DNA of 64,000 nt from Ectobius pallidus (Eukaryota > Arthropoda > Insecta > Blattodea > Ectobiidae): NCBI GenBank assembly GCA_964059195.1, contig CAXKWD010000007.1, forward strand, positions 154,303,269-154,367,268, in the 5' to 3' direction. Position numbers and translations under genes: made by a program. Shown here one piece after another: positions 24,603 to 36,665 of the stretch (within the stretch, counting starts at the first letter, position 1; each line of letters begins with the position of its first letter). The notes beneath the pieces were generated by a model. It searched no databases. It saw only the letters and a program-made list of their open reading frames with translations, and had not been told where the DNA came from.

Positions 24603-24850
24603 GAAGGAGGCATTACGTGGGAAGAAGTTCCATGAAACCGAGGATGTCAAGAAATTTGTGGGAAATTGACTCCGACACCAAGACAAAGAGTTCTTTGCAG
24701 CCGGTATAAAAAAGCTAGTAACCAGTTGGGACAAGCGCATAAATGTTTATGAGGATTATGTTGAAAAGTAGGAAAAGTCTTGTTTTGTAAAAATAAACTG
24801 TTTTTTCTTCAGGTCAGTTTGTCTCTTTAATTACTGAATGACCCTCGTAT
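24603..24850 (+). pseudogene. mariner-type transposase C-terminus and 3' end
   Basis: Reads KEALRGKKFHETEDVKKFVG then, after a stop, DKEFFAAGIKKLVTSWDKRI and NVYEDYVEK, followed by a stop. This is the C-terminal signature of mariner transposases (xxxW-D-K-C/R-I-x-x-x-G/E-D-Y-V). The 3' end GACCCTCGTA is at 24841-24850. The catalytic domain is missing. Confidence 0.8.
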
Positions 24851-27242
24851 GTAAGTCGAAATGCATAACTCCTAGAAACATAAAAACTAAGATACTCAGA
24901 AGCTTGCCACTGATATAAAGAAATAAGTGCGAGAGGCGATGGAACCACACATCTACATCAGAAGAAGTACTTAACGCAAATCCTATAATTTAACAAATCT
25001 ATCGATTTTAGTGTCGATTTGAATTTCGCTGTTATAAATACATACAATATTGAGAAATTACTGACAAAGAATGATTATGAAAAATATGGGAATATTTGAA
25101 GATCTATACGGAAGCCGGGAGGATTAAAAAAAACCCTAAAATACGGAAGTTCCGAGGAACTTGGTTACTCCTTGAAGTGTACCCTCGAAGTCAATATTTC
25201 TGGTCTGTCAGAAAGGTGAAGTTTACCAAAGACAAAATTCGCGAGAGCGATAACACGAAATTTTCGCATTTCGACAAATGAGTGCGAACTTTTCTTTACC
25301 GGCTCCCATAACACCAAAAAGCATACTTTTGAATCGCGAAATCCTACAATAACGAGAAAAATAATCATAATCTTAGTTTTAAACAAATTCCAACAAAATT
25401 TGTTTTATTGGGACGAAACTTATAAATTAATTAATTTTCATGGAATATTTCTAGTATTCCTTCGTGATTTTGTCTACTAATAAATGCATCAGCCATCAGA
25501 TTAATCTTCCATGGTCCAATTGTGACCGCAAACCGAACTTAAATACCCGTTCAATTTTCCTTGCGGACCAATTAAAATTGCTAGGAAAATTCACAATAAT
25601 TATTGGAATATGGTGTTAAAATGTATTTATATTATCTGCTAAACGTAGAGTTATGCATTCCAATAGCGCGACTCCTTAAACAGTAAAGCAGTTGAAACCC
25701 TACCTTTAGTCTCCTTGCAAACTCCTGATGCTCCATCACCGTTCCAGAGGTATGGTCTCGGTCTGAACCAAGACCTTCTTCACCCCTGAGAAGGGGCCCT
25801 ATTCTATCATTTGTCCTCCCTGCCACATGCTTAGTTGGCACCGTTATGCGTATCCACACAGGAAAAGGAGGACAAACTGACTGGATAACGTAAATTCTGG
25901 GACGATCACTGAATAAAACGTATAGCCCCTTTTAAGTCGAAACCATGAAAGGGTTCAGATTTAGCCCAGTGGCCCACAGGAATAAATAGTTGTCCAGCGA
26001 AGCTAACCAATGATGTCTTCTGTCAGGCATTCTGTCCCTGGAAAAAATGAAAAATCCTTTAGGTTATTGTCAAAAGAAAGATTCAAGACTTTTAATAGTA
26101 TCTTACAAAACAATATTTGGCTAAGGTATATAGCCTGTGGTATAGCTATTGGAAAGTTACAAGCTTGTGTTATTTCGTTTTAGGCCTATACCCTGCCCTA
26201 TGGTTTTCTTCTGAACTGTTAAGTCGATTAAAATTATCACCCAGGAGCTGATCTAGATTCCAGCCACTTAAACTAAATGTTTCCATACTCTATCCTCCTT
26301 TCGCCGCTCATCTAGACCTGAGCGTTGTTCATAGGCGAATGGATATGGGCGGACTCAGACCAATAGGAGATTGGCTCACCCATTTGTGGTGTAATACAGA
26401 AATGATAAGAAGATTCAATGCCAATTTTAATTAAAGAAAGTCCCTAGAAGAAACCAGAAGCAACGGAAAATTTTCTTACACCCCATTGTACTTACCAGCA
26501 TTCAGTAGTAATGTTGATTGCAGCAATTTATACAACCTTATTTAAAACGGTATTTATAACCCTAGTCACTAGCCTTGATAGAACAGTACTCTCCTGTCAC
26601 TGAATAACCATCAAGCCAAGGAAGTGAAATGAAACGCCTGCCGCGTGTGTTTAGACTATCACGCACAACAAAGCGAAACGCTTGCAGAGACATTTTGGTA
26701 CGATGTACGGAATCAGTGGTGACTCGTACTCAGAAAATATGAATTGATCCTGAAGGCAACCATTATTTTGAACATTTGAATACTAATCACATTTTCATCA
26801 GAAAGTAATTTATTTTTAAGTTGGACTTTAAGCTTTCCATTTCCAGAAATTTAACCTCGTAGAACGGAAAATAGATTTTCTATGAAAATTCATAGTGCGT
26901 ATACATTTTTTTGAAGCACTCTGTATTTTTTCACATACTTTACTTTATCTTATATAGTAGTTACTAGAGCTTCAAACAAAACATGCTTTTCAGTTTTTGA
27001 ATACAATGTTCTGTAGATGCGCATCATCACTTTGAACAGTGCGTTAATGATGTCACTGATGCGTGATGTCACTGACTCTACTCTATCTACCACCTCCCGA
27101 ATTCGATTTCTTAGCTCTTCCAAGTTTTATTGTTCGGTCTGAAACACTTTGTGCTTCAGATAGCCCCATTAAAAAAAATCCCTTTAGGCAAGCCTACAAG
27201 CTGAGGTAGATTTCGAAGTGCTTTTGGTTTAATTTACTGTCG
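24851..27242. other. No gene seen
   Basis: A 2.4-kb intronic stretch. Short open frames (25096-25281, 25632-25859 reverse) show no domain, splice site pairing or repeat match. Nothing else was identified. Confidence 0.4.
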
Positions 27243-27250
27243 CTGCGTAG

Positions 27251-27585
27251 CATAGGCGTAACCAGGCCGACCATATGGGGGGGTTATAACATCCGCGGGG
27301 TCTGAGGGGTATGGAACAACCCCATACCCCCAGGGAGAGGGGGGTCCGGGGGTCCTCCACCGGAAAATTTTAAAAATTAAGATGCAAAATAACGAGTTTT
27401 AAGCTTCTGGGGGTCCTCCCCCTGAAAATTTTAAAAATTAAGACGCAAAATAACGAGTTTTAAGCTTTCCACGCTTTATACTTGTATTAAGTAATTTATG
27501 GGCAGACTTAAAAAATTATACAATTTCCCTTTTTTTAATCAATGGGGGGGTTCAAACCCCCAAACCCCCCCTCGGTACGCCTATG
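27251..27585. mobile_element. Non-autonomous hAT family H2, copy 1
   Basis: TIRs CATAGGCGTAACC and GGTACGCCTATG are flanked by a perfect 8-bp TSD CTGCGTAG (27243-27250, 27586-27593). The interior holds two direct copies of a unit of about 60 bp (GGAAAATTTTAAAAATTAAG ... CAAAATAACGAGTTTTAAGC) and G/C homopolymer runs. Confidence 0.92.
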
Positions 27586-28085
27586 CTGCGTAGCACTCTT
27601 CTTCTTTGGCCTTGGCATGACAAACCCGCAATAATAACTGCAAAAAAAGATCACTTTTTTAAACTTTCAAATCTCGCCTTATATGAGAAATATCAAGAAA
27701 CTAGTTATTGATTTGAAGAGTACTCATGAAGAGCATTTCAAGGATACCCCACAAGACGTAGTTTCAACAATTTCGAATTTCCATCCCCCACCCCCACTCG
27801 TACCCCCAAAACCCCCGAATCGTTGTTGTCACTGTGAACTCCATAAGGAGTACTCTAATTTATTCAAACAAAGTTTCCCTCTATACTTCATAGGGGCCGA
27901 GATATAAATGTTTTAAAATTTCATCCCCCTCCCCCGACCACCCCCTTGGGCCAATTTTTCTCATTAACGAACTTGTCCGAACGATTGGGCCTAGAAATAA
28001 CATAATAAAATTTGGTTCAAATATTTTCAAAATTACGGCCGCTAGCGTGTAAAGATATATATATATATAACTTTTTTTTTTTTTT

Positions 28086-28606
28086 GAACTGGCGGTGGTT
28101 TCGTACTTAGGGAGGCATGAAACGTAAAGATATGAAAGAATTTTTCGAAAATCATGACCTGGTATCGATTGAAATAGGTCGATTTTTCTTCGAAATCTAC
28201 CTTAGAATCAGAGGCGGTAAGGTCTGGAGAACACGGTGCCCATGGCACGTATCCAAACCGGGAAATTAGACGTCTTGGAAACAATTTTGTATGAATAGCA
28301 TCCTTAAAAGGAGAATCGCGTCTCTGCGTTTCTGTGATTGACTCAGTTTTTATTAAACATTCCACAGCACAAATGCGCTCCCTCACTGTCCAGTGCTGCA
28401 TGGCAAACATATGTTGCCATGTTGGAGAGAGAAGACAAAAATGTCAACTCATTTCCAAGGCCTACTGTATAGAGAGAACACAACAATGCCAACTGAATTC
28501 CATGGCCTACTATACAGGCCTTCCACATATCCGCAACAACAAATCAGCAGATTCGAAATAATCTACAAATGAACCCCGCTTATTGTTTCTGCCGCACCCT
28601 GTATAA
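28086..28606 (-). pseudogene. Tc1/mariner-type transposon, internally deleted
   Basis: The minus-strand frame starts MQHWTVRERICAVECLIKTE (28396 leftward), the usual N-terminus of an insect IS630/Tc1-mariner transposase. It then jumps directly to PRRLISRFGYVPWAPCSPDL, the region of the second catalytic Asp. Most of the DDE core is deleted, giving a MITE-like derivative. An AT dinucleotide run and T13 lie at its left edge. Confidence 0.7.
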
Positions 28607-28814
28607 ATACCAGACATCCGAATAACAAGGAAGGAAATCCAACGGAACCCATGTTATAGGTCTTGTTCTTAAATCACACTTATTTCATAATTTTCTCATT
28701 GGCACGATCAGGCTGGTGCTTTCTGCGGTTTAGAATTACGGTGATGAAATGAATTTAAATCGCCAGCTTTAAACCTTTTGGTAAACAAATACTTTCCGTG
28801 AATATTTTCGTGGA

Positions 28815-29060
28815 ATCGTGGAAAAATCCCCGGCATGAATATTCAGGCGTGTAATTCACACTGATAGCAGACCTACTGAACAGGATTAACCAAGAGCAAA
28901 CAGACACAAACGGAGCTGCGGGCACTTTTAATGACACTCCAGGGATCGATCCCAGGATCCTTACAATCCACATGTAGCGGTAGAAAATAGAAAGTGATCT
29001 GACGTTGTGGTTCCCACTGCCTACACAACTACAGTACATACTCCTACCTCTGGTATCAAA
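28815..29060 (-). repeat. Possible tRNA-SINE
   Basis: A B-box-like block (CAGGGATCGATCCCAGGATC) sits in a moderately GC-rich unit. There is no second copy in the window, so assignment is tentative. Confidence 0.35.
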
Positions 29061-29254
29061 CACTATCATGACGTTAATGTCAATGAAAGAGAGCTTATAA
29101 TAGTCAAGGATAGCTAGAAATGTTATATCAGTAGCAGTAAGCGTCTTAAGGACGTAAATAAGAATTATGAGTGTCCATCACATGGGTGATACCAGGGGTG
29201 TCCACAAGGGGGGGTTAGAAGCAGAGTAAAAGACTAAACTCCGTGGCGCTACAT

Positions 29255-29540
29255 CCCTGAAGGGAAAAGGCCTACCATCCGACAGCCGCGTCATCTACCA
29301 TAGGAGAATGGCAGGGTTGGGGGAATGTGGTCAGCATGCCGACACCCTCAGCCATGGTGGTTTCCATGACCGGAGCTGCTACTTTTCTACCAAGTAGCTC
29401 CTCAACTAGAATCACGAGGCTGGATGCACCCCCCTACCAGACCTCCCTACCTCAGAAAAATCCAAGGAGGTACCGGGGAACGAACCCGGGCCGACGGATC
29501 TTTAGTCAGCGTCGCTAACCACAAGACCATACCGGCGGTA
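29255..29540 (-). mobile_element. SINE family B
   Basis: The minus-strand head (plus-strand view CTAACCACAAGACCATACCG, GGGGAACGAACCCGGGCCG) carries clear A and B boxes. The body matches the diverged copy at 23556-23800. Confidence 0.75.
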
Positions 29541-29544
29541 TAAG

Positions 29545-30874
29545 ACGCAGAGTGCGTCATTGAAATTTTTAGGGGTGAAAATTGTTGCAAAATTAGCATT
29601 TTATATGTTTAAAAAACAGTCAAGTTTATAACTTAAAAATGTAAAAAAAATCTCTTCTAATTATTTAAAAATGAATGAAATATACTGTACAACTAATAGA
29701 CCTAAAGGGATAATCATAGTTACCGAAATGAATTACCTTTAAGCAATTAAAACGCTCAATTCTTCCTAAACTTGTCTTAGAACATAGGAGTCATCTTTGG
29801 TGGGGCAAGGTACTTTCTGCCCCTCAACAATTGAGTTTTTATCATATATTACGGCTTATGTATAATTACTAAAAATCCAATTCTTTCTCCCCCCAGAATA
29901 TTTTCAGATCAGCGTCTCTGTCTAAAAAAAAATATAATCTGTAATCATTTTATCACTTATGTAGTCATGCTTCAGTTAGTGAGTCACGAATGCGTAAAGC
30001 ACAAAATATGCATTGGTATATAACACTATTGTTCGGCACTCAGTTGAGTCAATGATAACTGTCTCTTCTCACACCACATTGCGTGGTACCTGTCACACTT
30101 ATTGTACTTTGGAATAATGCCTGATGTATTAATTTTTTAGTTCTATGTAAAATATTTTTACTCCATAAGATTGAATTTAGCATTCCTATAATTCTCTTCC
30201 CATCCGCTATTCTTCTTTGAATCTCTAAATTTGTTGTTGCATTCTTTTGTATAATAGTCCTTAGATATTTAAAATGTCTTTATTCATTCGTAAATAAATT
30301 GAGTTTATTTTCGTACAAAAACTATGAACTGCTTTTCATCAAAGTATGAGTCATTTAAAAATGAAAGTGATGAATTGATTTCTTTTTCAAGACGAGAAAA
30401 GAAGAAAAAATATACTCTTTATAAAAATCTATTAATTAATGTTATTTTCCAAATTATAGCACAGGTTATTTTAATATGTTCAAAACATGATTTATAAGAA
30501 TGTCAGCACTCAGTTATTAGTTCCTTGCCCATCATATATCATAATTTCCACGTCTATCCAATCCATGATACAATAATTATTATACAACTGGAATACTCCC
30601 GCCGAAATCCATCAACCTGTTCGTAAAGTCAACACTAATCATCAGCTCATCACAAAATCATCTTGACGTAATCGGAATTGCTGGGACCTTTACATCCTTT
30701 ACATCGGTGAATTTTTAGATGACTTTAAATTCGTTCCCTATATACCTTACAGTATTATGATAATTTTTCAAAAGAAAGTTTTTATTTATAGCCTCTAGTT
30801 TAAACAGGAAATGGACAGAAACCTCAAGAAAAATAGCTTCAAAAACTGTGTTGCATATTAATAATAGTGTATTA
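29545..30874. other. No gene seen
   Basis: AT-rich intronic sequence with no recognised repeat end or coding signal. Confidence 0.4.
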
Positions 30875-30882
30875 TTGATCAC

Positions 30883-31549
30883 TAGGGTTCGGATGTATAT
30901 GACATATAAAAATGGAAAATATGACTGAAAATATGACTGAAAATATGCCCTTCAAAATGACTAAATATGGCCCAAAAATGCTAAATATGACCCAATAAAA
31001 GTAACGTATTTTCAAAAAATAAATGTTCCAATTTAAAACGTTTAAAGATACTAAATTTTTACATGATATGAATTCAATCAGACAATTACTTTTTAACATT
31101 TTTTGTTTACAGTTTTACTTGTAAAGAACTTTTAGAATTTGCTCTTGTTTGCTCGATTCATCAACTCTAAATACTCTCAGTATTCTGTAGACCTTGCGTG
31201 TCCCTATAAAATATGAACAGTTGCAATAATTTTAAAATTCAAGTTTATTTTAATTTGGCATTAACATTAAATTAATGAAATAAATTTCAAATTTAACTCG
31301 ACCATGTATTAGCCTACGTACACTGTATAATTGTGCTCTTTTACCGAATTTATAACTGAAATATGACGTTAAATTACTAATATGGTCAAAATATGACCAA
31401 GAAGACAAAAAGAACAAAATATGACTTTATAGGCAAAATAAAAACGGTCCGATTAGGATAACAAGCGTGAAATTCATGTTTAATTTGTGTTTGTGGTGAG
31501 AATGGAGGCCAGGATAAAACTATGACATGTCATAAACATTCGAACCCTA
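30883..31549. mobile_element. Non-autonomous hAT family H3 with ATATGAC-rich interior
   Basis: The left end TAGGGTTCGGATGTATATGA and right end CATAAACATTCGAACCCTA are inverted. They are flanked by a perfect 8-bp TSD TTGATCAC (30875-30882, 31550-31557). The interior repeats AAATATGAC-like words (GAAAATATGACTGAAAATAT...). It is clearly related in layout to family H1. Confidence 0.92.
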
Positions 31550-31559
31550 TTGATCACAA

Positions 31560-32200
31560 TACAACTATTTAGTTATTAAAAAAAAAAAAATATTAAGTTA
31601 CAATGTGTGCAAGGACATAGATGTGAGACGACATTACGTCGAACCCCTCCCGAACAAAATTTCACCGTACGCCCATGTTTGCAACACACCCTCTTTTAAC
31701 ACACCTCCATTTTTCATCAACTTTGGTCGAATGAGTGAAATAAAATTTATTAACTTTCACATTGTTTAAAATGTTTGCCCTGCGTTTATGGTTGTACGTC
31801 CTCCCCATTCTCCCTTCCCCCATGAATCCCGATAGCCGTATATCCGCGATCTGACTGTACGGTGCGTTTCCTGTACAACTAGATCCTACCCAAGAGACTT
31901 ATTTACATTTAAAGCCATCAAAATTTTGACAACTCATTTTCTTGTAAGAATACCGACTACAAAGGCAAATGGAAATTGTTGCATACATAGTCTTCTAGAT
32001 TAGAGATATCGATCTTAAATTTCCATTGAATGTAGAAAACCAAATGGAGAATTGCTTTGGATTTAGATGATCTCTGGAAAAATGGGTAACAGACCTATGA
32101 GCTCTCTTCCACCTAATATCTCAATTTTAGTATGCTATTCTTGACCTCAAAAAATATAGAATAGCATGTAACCCGTTCCAACAAGTAGATAAATTCAACT
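31560..32200. other. No gene seen
   Basis: Begins with an A13 run. The remainder is AT-rich and unrecognised up to the LINE fragment. Confidence 0.4.
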
Positions 32201-32262
32201 ACAGATACAAATATTAATAAGGCCGAAGTTAAGTGTAACCTCAAATCAGGAAATGCCTGCTA

Positions 32263-32830
32263 TTATGCAGTTCAGAAACTCTTACCTTTCGTCTTCTGTC
32301 GAGAAATCTAAAAATAAAAATTTATACGACAACTATCCTGCCGGTTGTATTATATGGATGTGAGACATGGTCGCTTACTCTTCGGAAAGACCATAACCTG
32401 AGAGTGTTCAAAAATAGGGTGCTTAGGAAAATATTTGGGCCTAAGAGAGATGAAAATGGGGACTGCAGAAAACTGCTTCATAACATGTACTCATCACCGG
32501 ATATAGAAAGGGGAAGCAAATCACGGAGAATGAAATGGGCTGGATATGTTGCGCGCATGGGGGAGGAAAGACATATCTAAAAAACACTGAATGGTAGACC
32601 CGAAGGAAAAAGACCACTTGGAAGAACTAGACGCAGGTGAGAGGCCAATATTATGATAGAGTTAAGGGAAATCATATATGCGAGGGATGGATGGATGGAG
32701 TTAGCACAGAATAGGGTTGAATGGCGGGCTCAGGTAAACGCGGCAATGAACCTTCGGGTTCCATAAAATAGATTATATTCCTTTAGTTTACTTAGGAATT
32801 GTCTATTGCCATTAACTAAGTAAATAAGTA
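32263..32830 (+). pseudogene. LINE RT C-terminal fragment ending at the exon 2 acceptor
   Basis: Contains LYGCETWSLTLRK-type coding (32347-32390), LRKIFGPKRDENGD, RMKWAGYVARMGEERHI and MNLRVP with several stops and frameshifts. The 3' UTR TAGTTTACTTAGGAATTGTC and tail AACTAAGTAAATAAGTA follow. The tail ends at about 32830, only 20 bp before the splice acceptor AG at 32850-32851. Confidence 0.85.
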
Positions 32831-32851
32831 CATGGTGTTTGTTTATTGCAG

Positions 32852-33025
32852 ACAGAAACTGGTGTGCATGCATCACTGTTGTCCACAAGAGCCTCACTGC
32901 CCTGTGGTGTACAAGCGAAAAGGTCCCAGAAAGCAAGTCTTTGGTGTTCTTAGGGTTCCAGCCTCATGCTCTCAAGAACGGTGCATCCACCATGGACCTT
33001 CAAAATCTTCAGGCATCAATTCCAA
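32852..33025 (+). CDS. Exon 2 (possible cassette exon), Cys/His/Pro-rich
   Basis: A 174-nt exon lies between TTTGTTTATTGCAG (AG at 32850-32851) and an excellent donor AA|GTAAGT (intron from 33026). The length is divisible by three. In the frame entered from exon 1 (one leading base, two trailing) it is fully open and encodes about 58 residues rich in Cys, His, Pro and basic residues, for example CMHHCCPQEPHCP and CIHHGPSKSS. This resembles the composition of exon 1. Because it is phase 2-2, skipping it keeps the frame between exon 1 and exon 3, as expected of an optional cassette. A second frame is also open here but does not match the neighbouring phases. The acceptor sits only about 20 bp after the tail of a LINE fragment. 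The clustered Cys/His could bind metal, but no known zinc-finger spacing is evident. Confidence 0.58.
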
Positions 33026-33119
33026 GTAAGTAATGCAGTACGCAGGTGCAAGGTACGTAAAACTTCTTGTGCGTAGTGCCAATATCCACCGCGCTCCGTG
33101 TGTTAGATTTGTTTTCATA

Positions 33120-33434
33120 AAGGAAAAGGTAAATGTAAAGTGATCCCTATACAAGCCATGGAGGCCCAGAGGGTTCCAGGAGGATGAGGCTCCCAGATTT
33201 TTGAACATTCGGCACATGAAGGTGGTAAGGTTGTCAGCCTTACGCACCGGCCGCCTTTACCCCCAGTATTGCTGCTGGTACTCATTTCTGTTAGAGGCTG
33301 AGTCGACCCCAGGGCCATAGTGCCACCAGAAGGATTAGGCCAATTGAAAAATCTCAACGACCTCATCGGGAATAGAACCCGAGACCTTCTGGTTTGCAGT
33401 GCAGCGCCTCAACCACTACGCTACGGCGTACCCC
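33120..33434 (-). mobile_element. SINE family A, full-length, with 12-bp TSD
   Basis: The minus-strand head (plus-strand view CAACCACTACGCTACGGCGT) has a B box at GGAATAGAACCC. The body and 3' end (CCTATACAAGCCATGGAGGC) are complete. A direct repeat TTTGTTTTCATA at 33108-33119 and 33435-33446 marks the insertion. It lies about 85 bp after the exon 2 donor. Confidence 0.92.
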
Positions 33435-33544
33435 TTTGTTTTCATATTTGCAATAAATAATAATGCACTATTACACTCACTTCTCGTATGTTACACCCTA
33501 CTATGTAGTTAATACTTTAAAATTAGTACACCTATAATTTAACA

Positions 33545-34083
33545 TGCAGGGTGTTAATGAATAACACCGAAATATTTTACCTGTGTATAGAGGGGGCATA
33601 GACAAGAAACTTTTATTTCGAGATTTTTGCTCTATGAGGTAAAATGTATATGCTACAGGGCATTAAAGTCATTACAATTTGGTGCTCATAACTCAATAAT
33701 GTAGCGAAATAGGGTTAAAATGTTCATTAAATTGACTTCATGCCTTCTTAGTGATCGATAAAAACCTTATTCTTAATCATTCATCAACAGCTATATCATA
33801 ATTTAGTGTTTCCATAAACTGCAAAATTTACCGACTAATCACATGACTAGCCGGCACTGCATTAGTTTATTTTTTATTTTTTTTTATCTCAACTCCAGTG
33901 TTAACAACGAAGTTCCTTTGTTTTGTATTTTTTCAAACGTTTAAAGCCAATGCTTTGGGATATTTTTTGTTGCAACAAGAAAAATTTAATCCATAGAGCA
34001 AAAATCTCCTAATAAAAGTTGCTTCTCTATGTCCCCTCTATACACAGGTTAGATATTTCGGTGTTATTCATTAACACTCTGTA
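33545..34083. mobile_element. TA-flanked MITE family T, copy 2
   Basis: Ends GCAGGGTGTTAATGAATAAC and TATTCATTAACACTCTGTA. It is collinear with 22007-22542 and has no coding capacity. Confidence 0.88.
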
Positions 34084-34159
34084 TAGTTTTTGTTATATTT
34101 GTCTTTTAATTTCGTTTGGTAGTTTTATGGTTAGTTAACGAAGGAATGTGCTGTAACTT

Positions 34160-34345
34160 ACACCTATGACGTCGCCGAAATTTGTCCCGAAGGAGTTCTT
34201 TTACTTCTCTCTAAATCTACAGAGTGGACTTGTCTCATTTATGCATACACAACTTTCACAGACTTGGACCGGTATCGAATCCGCTACCTTGGACACAGAA
34301 AGCCAACGCCATACTGGCTACATCATCCAGAAACCTACTCGTAAA
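34160..34345 (-). mobile_element. SINE family C, copy 1
   Basis: Shares ACAGAGTGGACTTGTCTCAT ... TTATGCATACACAA ... CCGGTATCGAATCCGCTACC with units at 41330 and 61690. GGTATCGAATCC is a minus-strand B-box-like block. Confidence 0.5.
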
Positions 34346-34397
34346 GACATTACAAAATTTCAGCGGTAAATCTTGAAACTAAACACACGTGTACTTA

Positions 34398-34715
34398 CTT
34401 AAAGCAATAGACAATTCCTCAGCAAGCTAAAGGAATATTATCTACTTTATGGAACCCGAAGGTTCATTGCCGCGCTTACTTGAGCCCACCATTCAACCCT
34501 ATTCTGTGCTAACTCCATCCAATCATCCCTCGCAAGTCCCACTTCCCTTAAATCTATCCTAATATTGTCCTCCCACCTACGTCGAGGTCTTCCAAGTGGT
34601 CTTTTCCCTTTGGGTCTCCCAGTCAATATTTTTTTAGATATGTCTTTCCTCCCCCCACGCGCGCAACATGTCCAGCCCATTTCATCCTCAGTGATTTAAT
34701 TACCTTTACTATATC
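34398..34715 (-). pseudogene. LINE RT C-terminus, minus strand
   Basis: An intact 77-residue frame reads LTGRPKGKRPLGRPRRRWED, then NIRIDLREVGLARDDWMELA and AAMNLRVP. The element's 3' tail is at lower coordinates (TACTTACTTAAAGCAATAGAC). Upstream RT domains are absent. Confidence 0.85.
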
Positions 34716-35449
34716 CGGTGAAGATTACAGGTCATGAAACTAAACACATGTAATCACATATAAATGTTAATAATTATCGTGGTCCTGCTCTTTCGTTTAA
34801 TCTTCCAATGCGAAATACGAGATTCTCTGTAGTAGGGTTACAAACTGTAATACGACCATCACAATAATTTCAGCAAAAAGTGGGTTACAGAATACTATCC
34901 TTGCTTCGGTAATAACGCAATTGCTATGAACCTAAAATAAGATCTCTGAGACCAGAGTTCATATAACCTAATAACCTCGGCCGCTCTGGTCTCATCCATT
35001 TTATTTATTGACGCCCGGAGAGCCGAGATTATTTTTACAAGATTGCTTGTGTTTCTTCCCGCACCTTATCCTCTTGCCTTCCATGTTGGCATCGCCTGTT
35101 TACTCCGTTTAGACTATCCGCAATACATGCGTGTAGGCGACATTGCGGTACGATATCCTTGTACAGTACTAATGTAAGGACTCTCCGGAATAACAAGGCA
35201 AGTAAAACATCTTATATGAAACTCGCATAACTTCCTCTGCCCAAATAAAAAAATAATAAGAATGTCGTTACCACATCGCATCGCATCCCCGAAGGATACA
35301 TAACCCAAATAAAATCTGATTGATGCAGTCACGTCACTTTCTTTACTCTAAGCATGGCCAACAACATACTTTTCTCACTTCACATTCTGATATAGAATAA
35401 GAGGGCCGTAAAGAGCGCGTATTCAGTTGTTTCAACCTGAAGCTATGCT
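34716..35449. other. No gene seen
   Basis: Intronic sequence. A palindromic phrase (TCTCTGAGACCAGAGTT ... CCGCTCTGGTCTCAT) lies near 34948-34995. No unit was recognised. Confidence 0.4.
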
Positions 35450-35925
35450 TTATTGTTCACCAGGCAAAACAGTGTTTATATAAAAAGTGGGTGGCTTATA
35501 ATTACCCTTCAGATAAGTTTTACGAAAAAGTTTCAAATAAAAGTTTTATCTCTTGGTATCTCCCATGTACAAAATTTTAAGAAAATCGTTAGAGCCGTTT
35601 TCGAGAAAGTCTCGAAAAACGAAATCTTTTTTATGTAAAGTCCCCCTTAAAAAAATACGAAAAAGTTGTTGCCCTCCCTGCCACATCCTCAGAAGGTACC
35701 TAACACAAATACAAAATTTTGTTTTCATACTATTATCTGGAGCTAGGCTGTTCACAGACACAGGGACACACACACACACAGACATGTTTCCGAAAATAGT
35801 ATTTTTTTATTCAGAGCACCCCAAAACGTGTATTTATCTTAAAAAACTCAACTTCGAATATGGGAGTAGAAAACAATACTTCCCTTACTTATATTACCTA
35901 TGGTATGGGGATATAAAGTAAAAAT
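35450..35925. repeat. Dispersed repeat family D, copy 2
   Basis: Matches 15690-16225 (GTTTCAAATAAAAGTTTTAT, ACGAAATCTTTTTTATGTAA, CCAAAACGTGTATTTATC). It contains a (CA)n run at 35765-35780. Confidence 0.6.
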
Positions 35926-36266
35926 CGGTAAATCGCAATTTAAAAAGAAAAACAAACAAAAAACAAAACAAAACTTACATTTATTCTACATTTCGACACT
36001 ATGTGATCAATGTCATGGTTCCTCTTGTTTATGTGTGTATAAATGTGACATGTCCATGTGTGTAGATTTACAAGCATGACAGACCGGCGATGGTCATAGG
36101 CATAAGTAGCAGCAAATAATCATAAATACTAAGTGGAGATTCCCTTAGACGCTACCCAATATCACAGTTTACAACGTAGTTCTACGGAGGCGAGCATAGA
36201 TAGATAGAAACTATATTTTGGCCAAGATATATAAAATATGTATAGCACCGTCAAAGACATGGGATA

Positions 36267-36665
36267 TTAAAAGACACTCAGGTTATAAAACTCATCAACA
36301 GAATACAGAGGATTAGATCTCAGTGCTGTTAAAACCGTTCTCCTAAATGTCAGGAAAGAAAGGTTTTGAATTTGAGACGGAATTGTGTTAAATAGTTTAA
36401 GCGATGTATGTTCAAAACTTTTCTGAGTAAGGGTATACTTACATTTACGGATATATAAATTAGAATTTCCACGTGTGGGATAACTATGGATTTGAGAATG
36501 AGTTGTGAAGTTGTTTACATGTTTCCTGACATAAAGAAGAGAAGCTAAAATAAACATTGAGGGTACCGTAAGAAAACCAGTTTTAATAAAAAGTGGTTTA
36601 CAGTGATCACCTGGCTTTAGCTCCACATAGGCTATTAACCTTAAAGCTTTTTTCTGAACTATCAT
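36267..36665 (-). pseudogene. Non-LTR retrotransposon RT C-terminal domain
   Basis: A 132-residue frame reads VQKKALRLIAYVELKPGDHC, then FLTVPSMFILASLLYVRKHV and IHSYPTRGNSNLY, ending ALRSNPLYSVDEFYN. This layout (KRALRII ... LTVPSLYIYE ... YxTR) is typical of the thumb/C-terminal part of insect Jockey-like elements. The catalytic palm is missing. Confidence 0.75.

Noticed and set aside
27683..27907. Pro-rich coding exon (NFHPPPPLVPPKPPNRCC)
   Set aside because: Comes from C-rich repeat-like DNA; no acceptor/donor pair in a compatible phase.
32839..33033. Alternative open frame of exon 2 (DRNWCACITVVHKSLTALWC...)
   Set aside because: Its phase (1-1) does not join either exon 1 or exon 3, whereas the other frame does. 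It cannot be fully excluded without transcripts.
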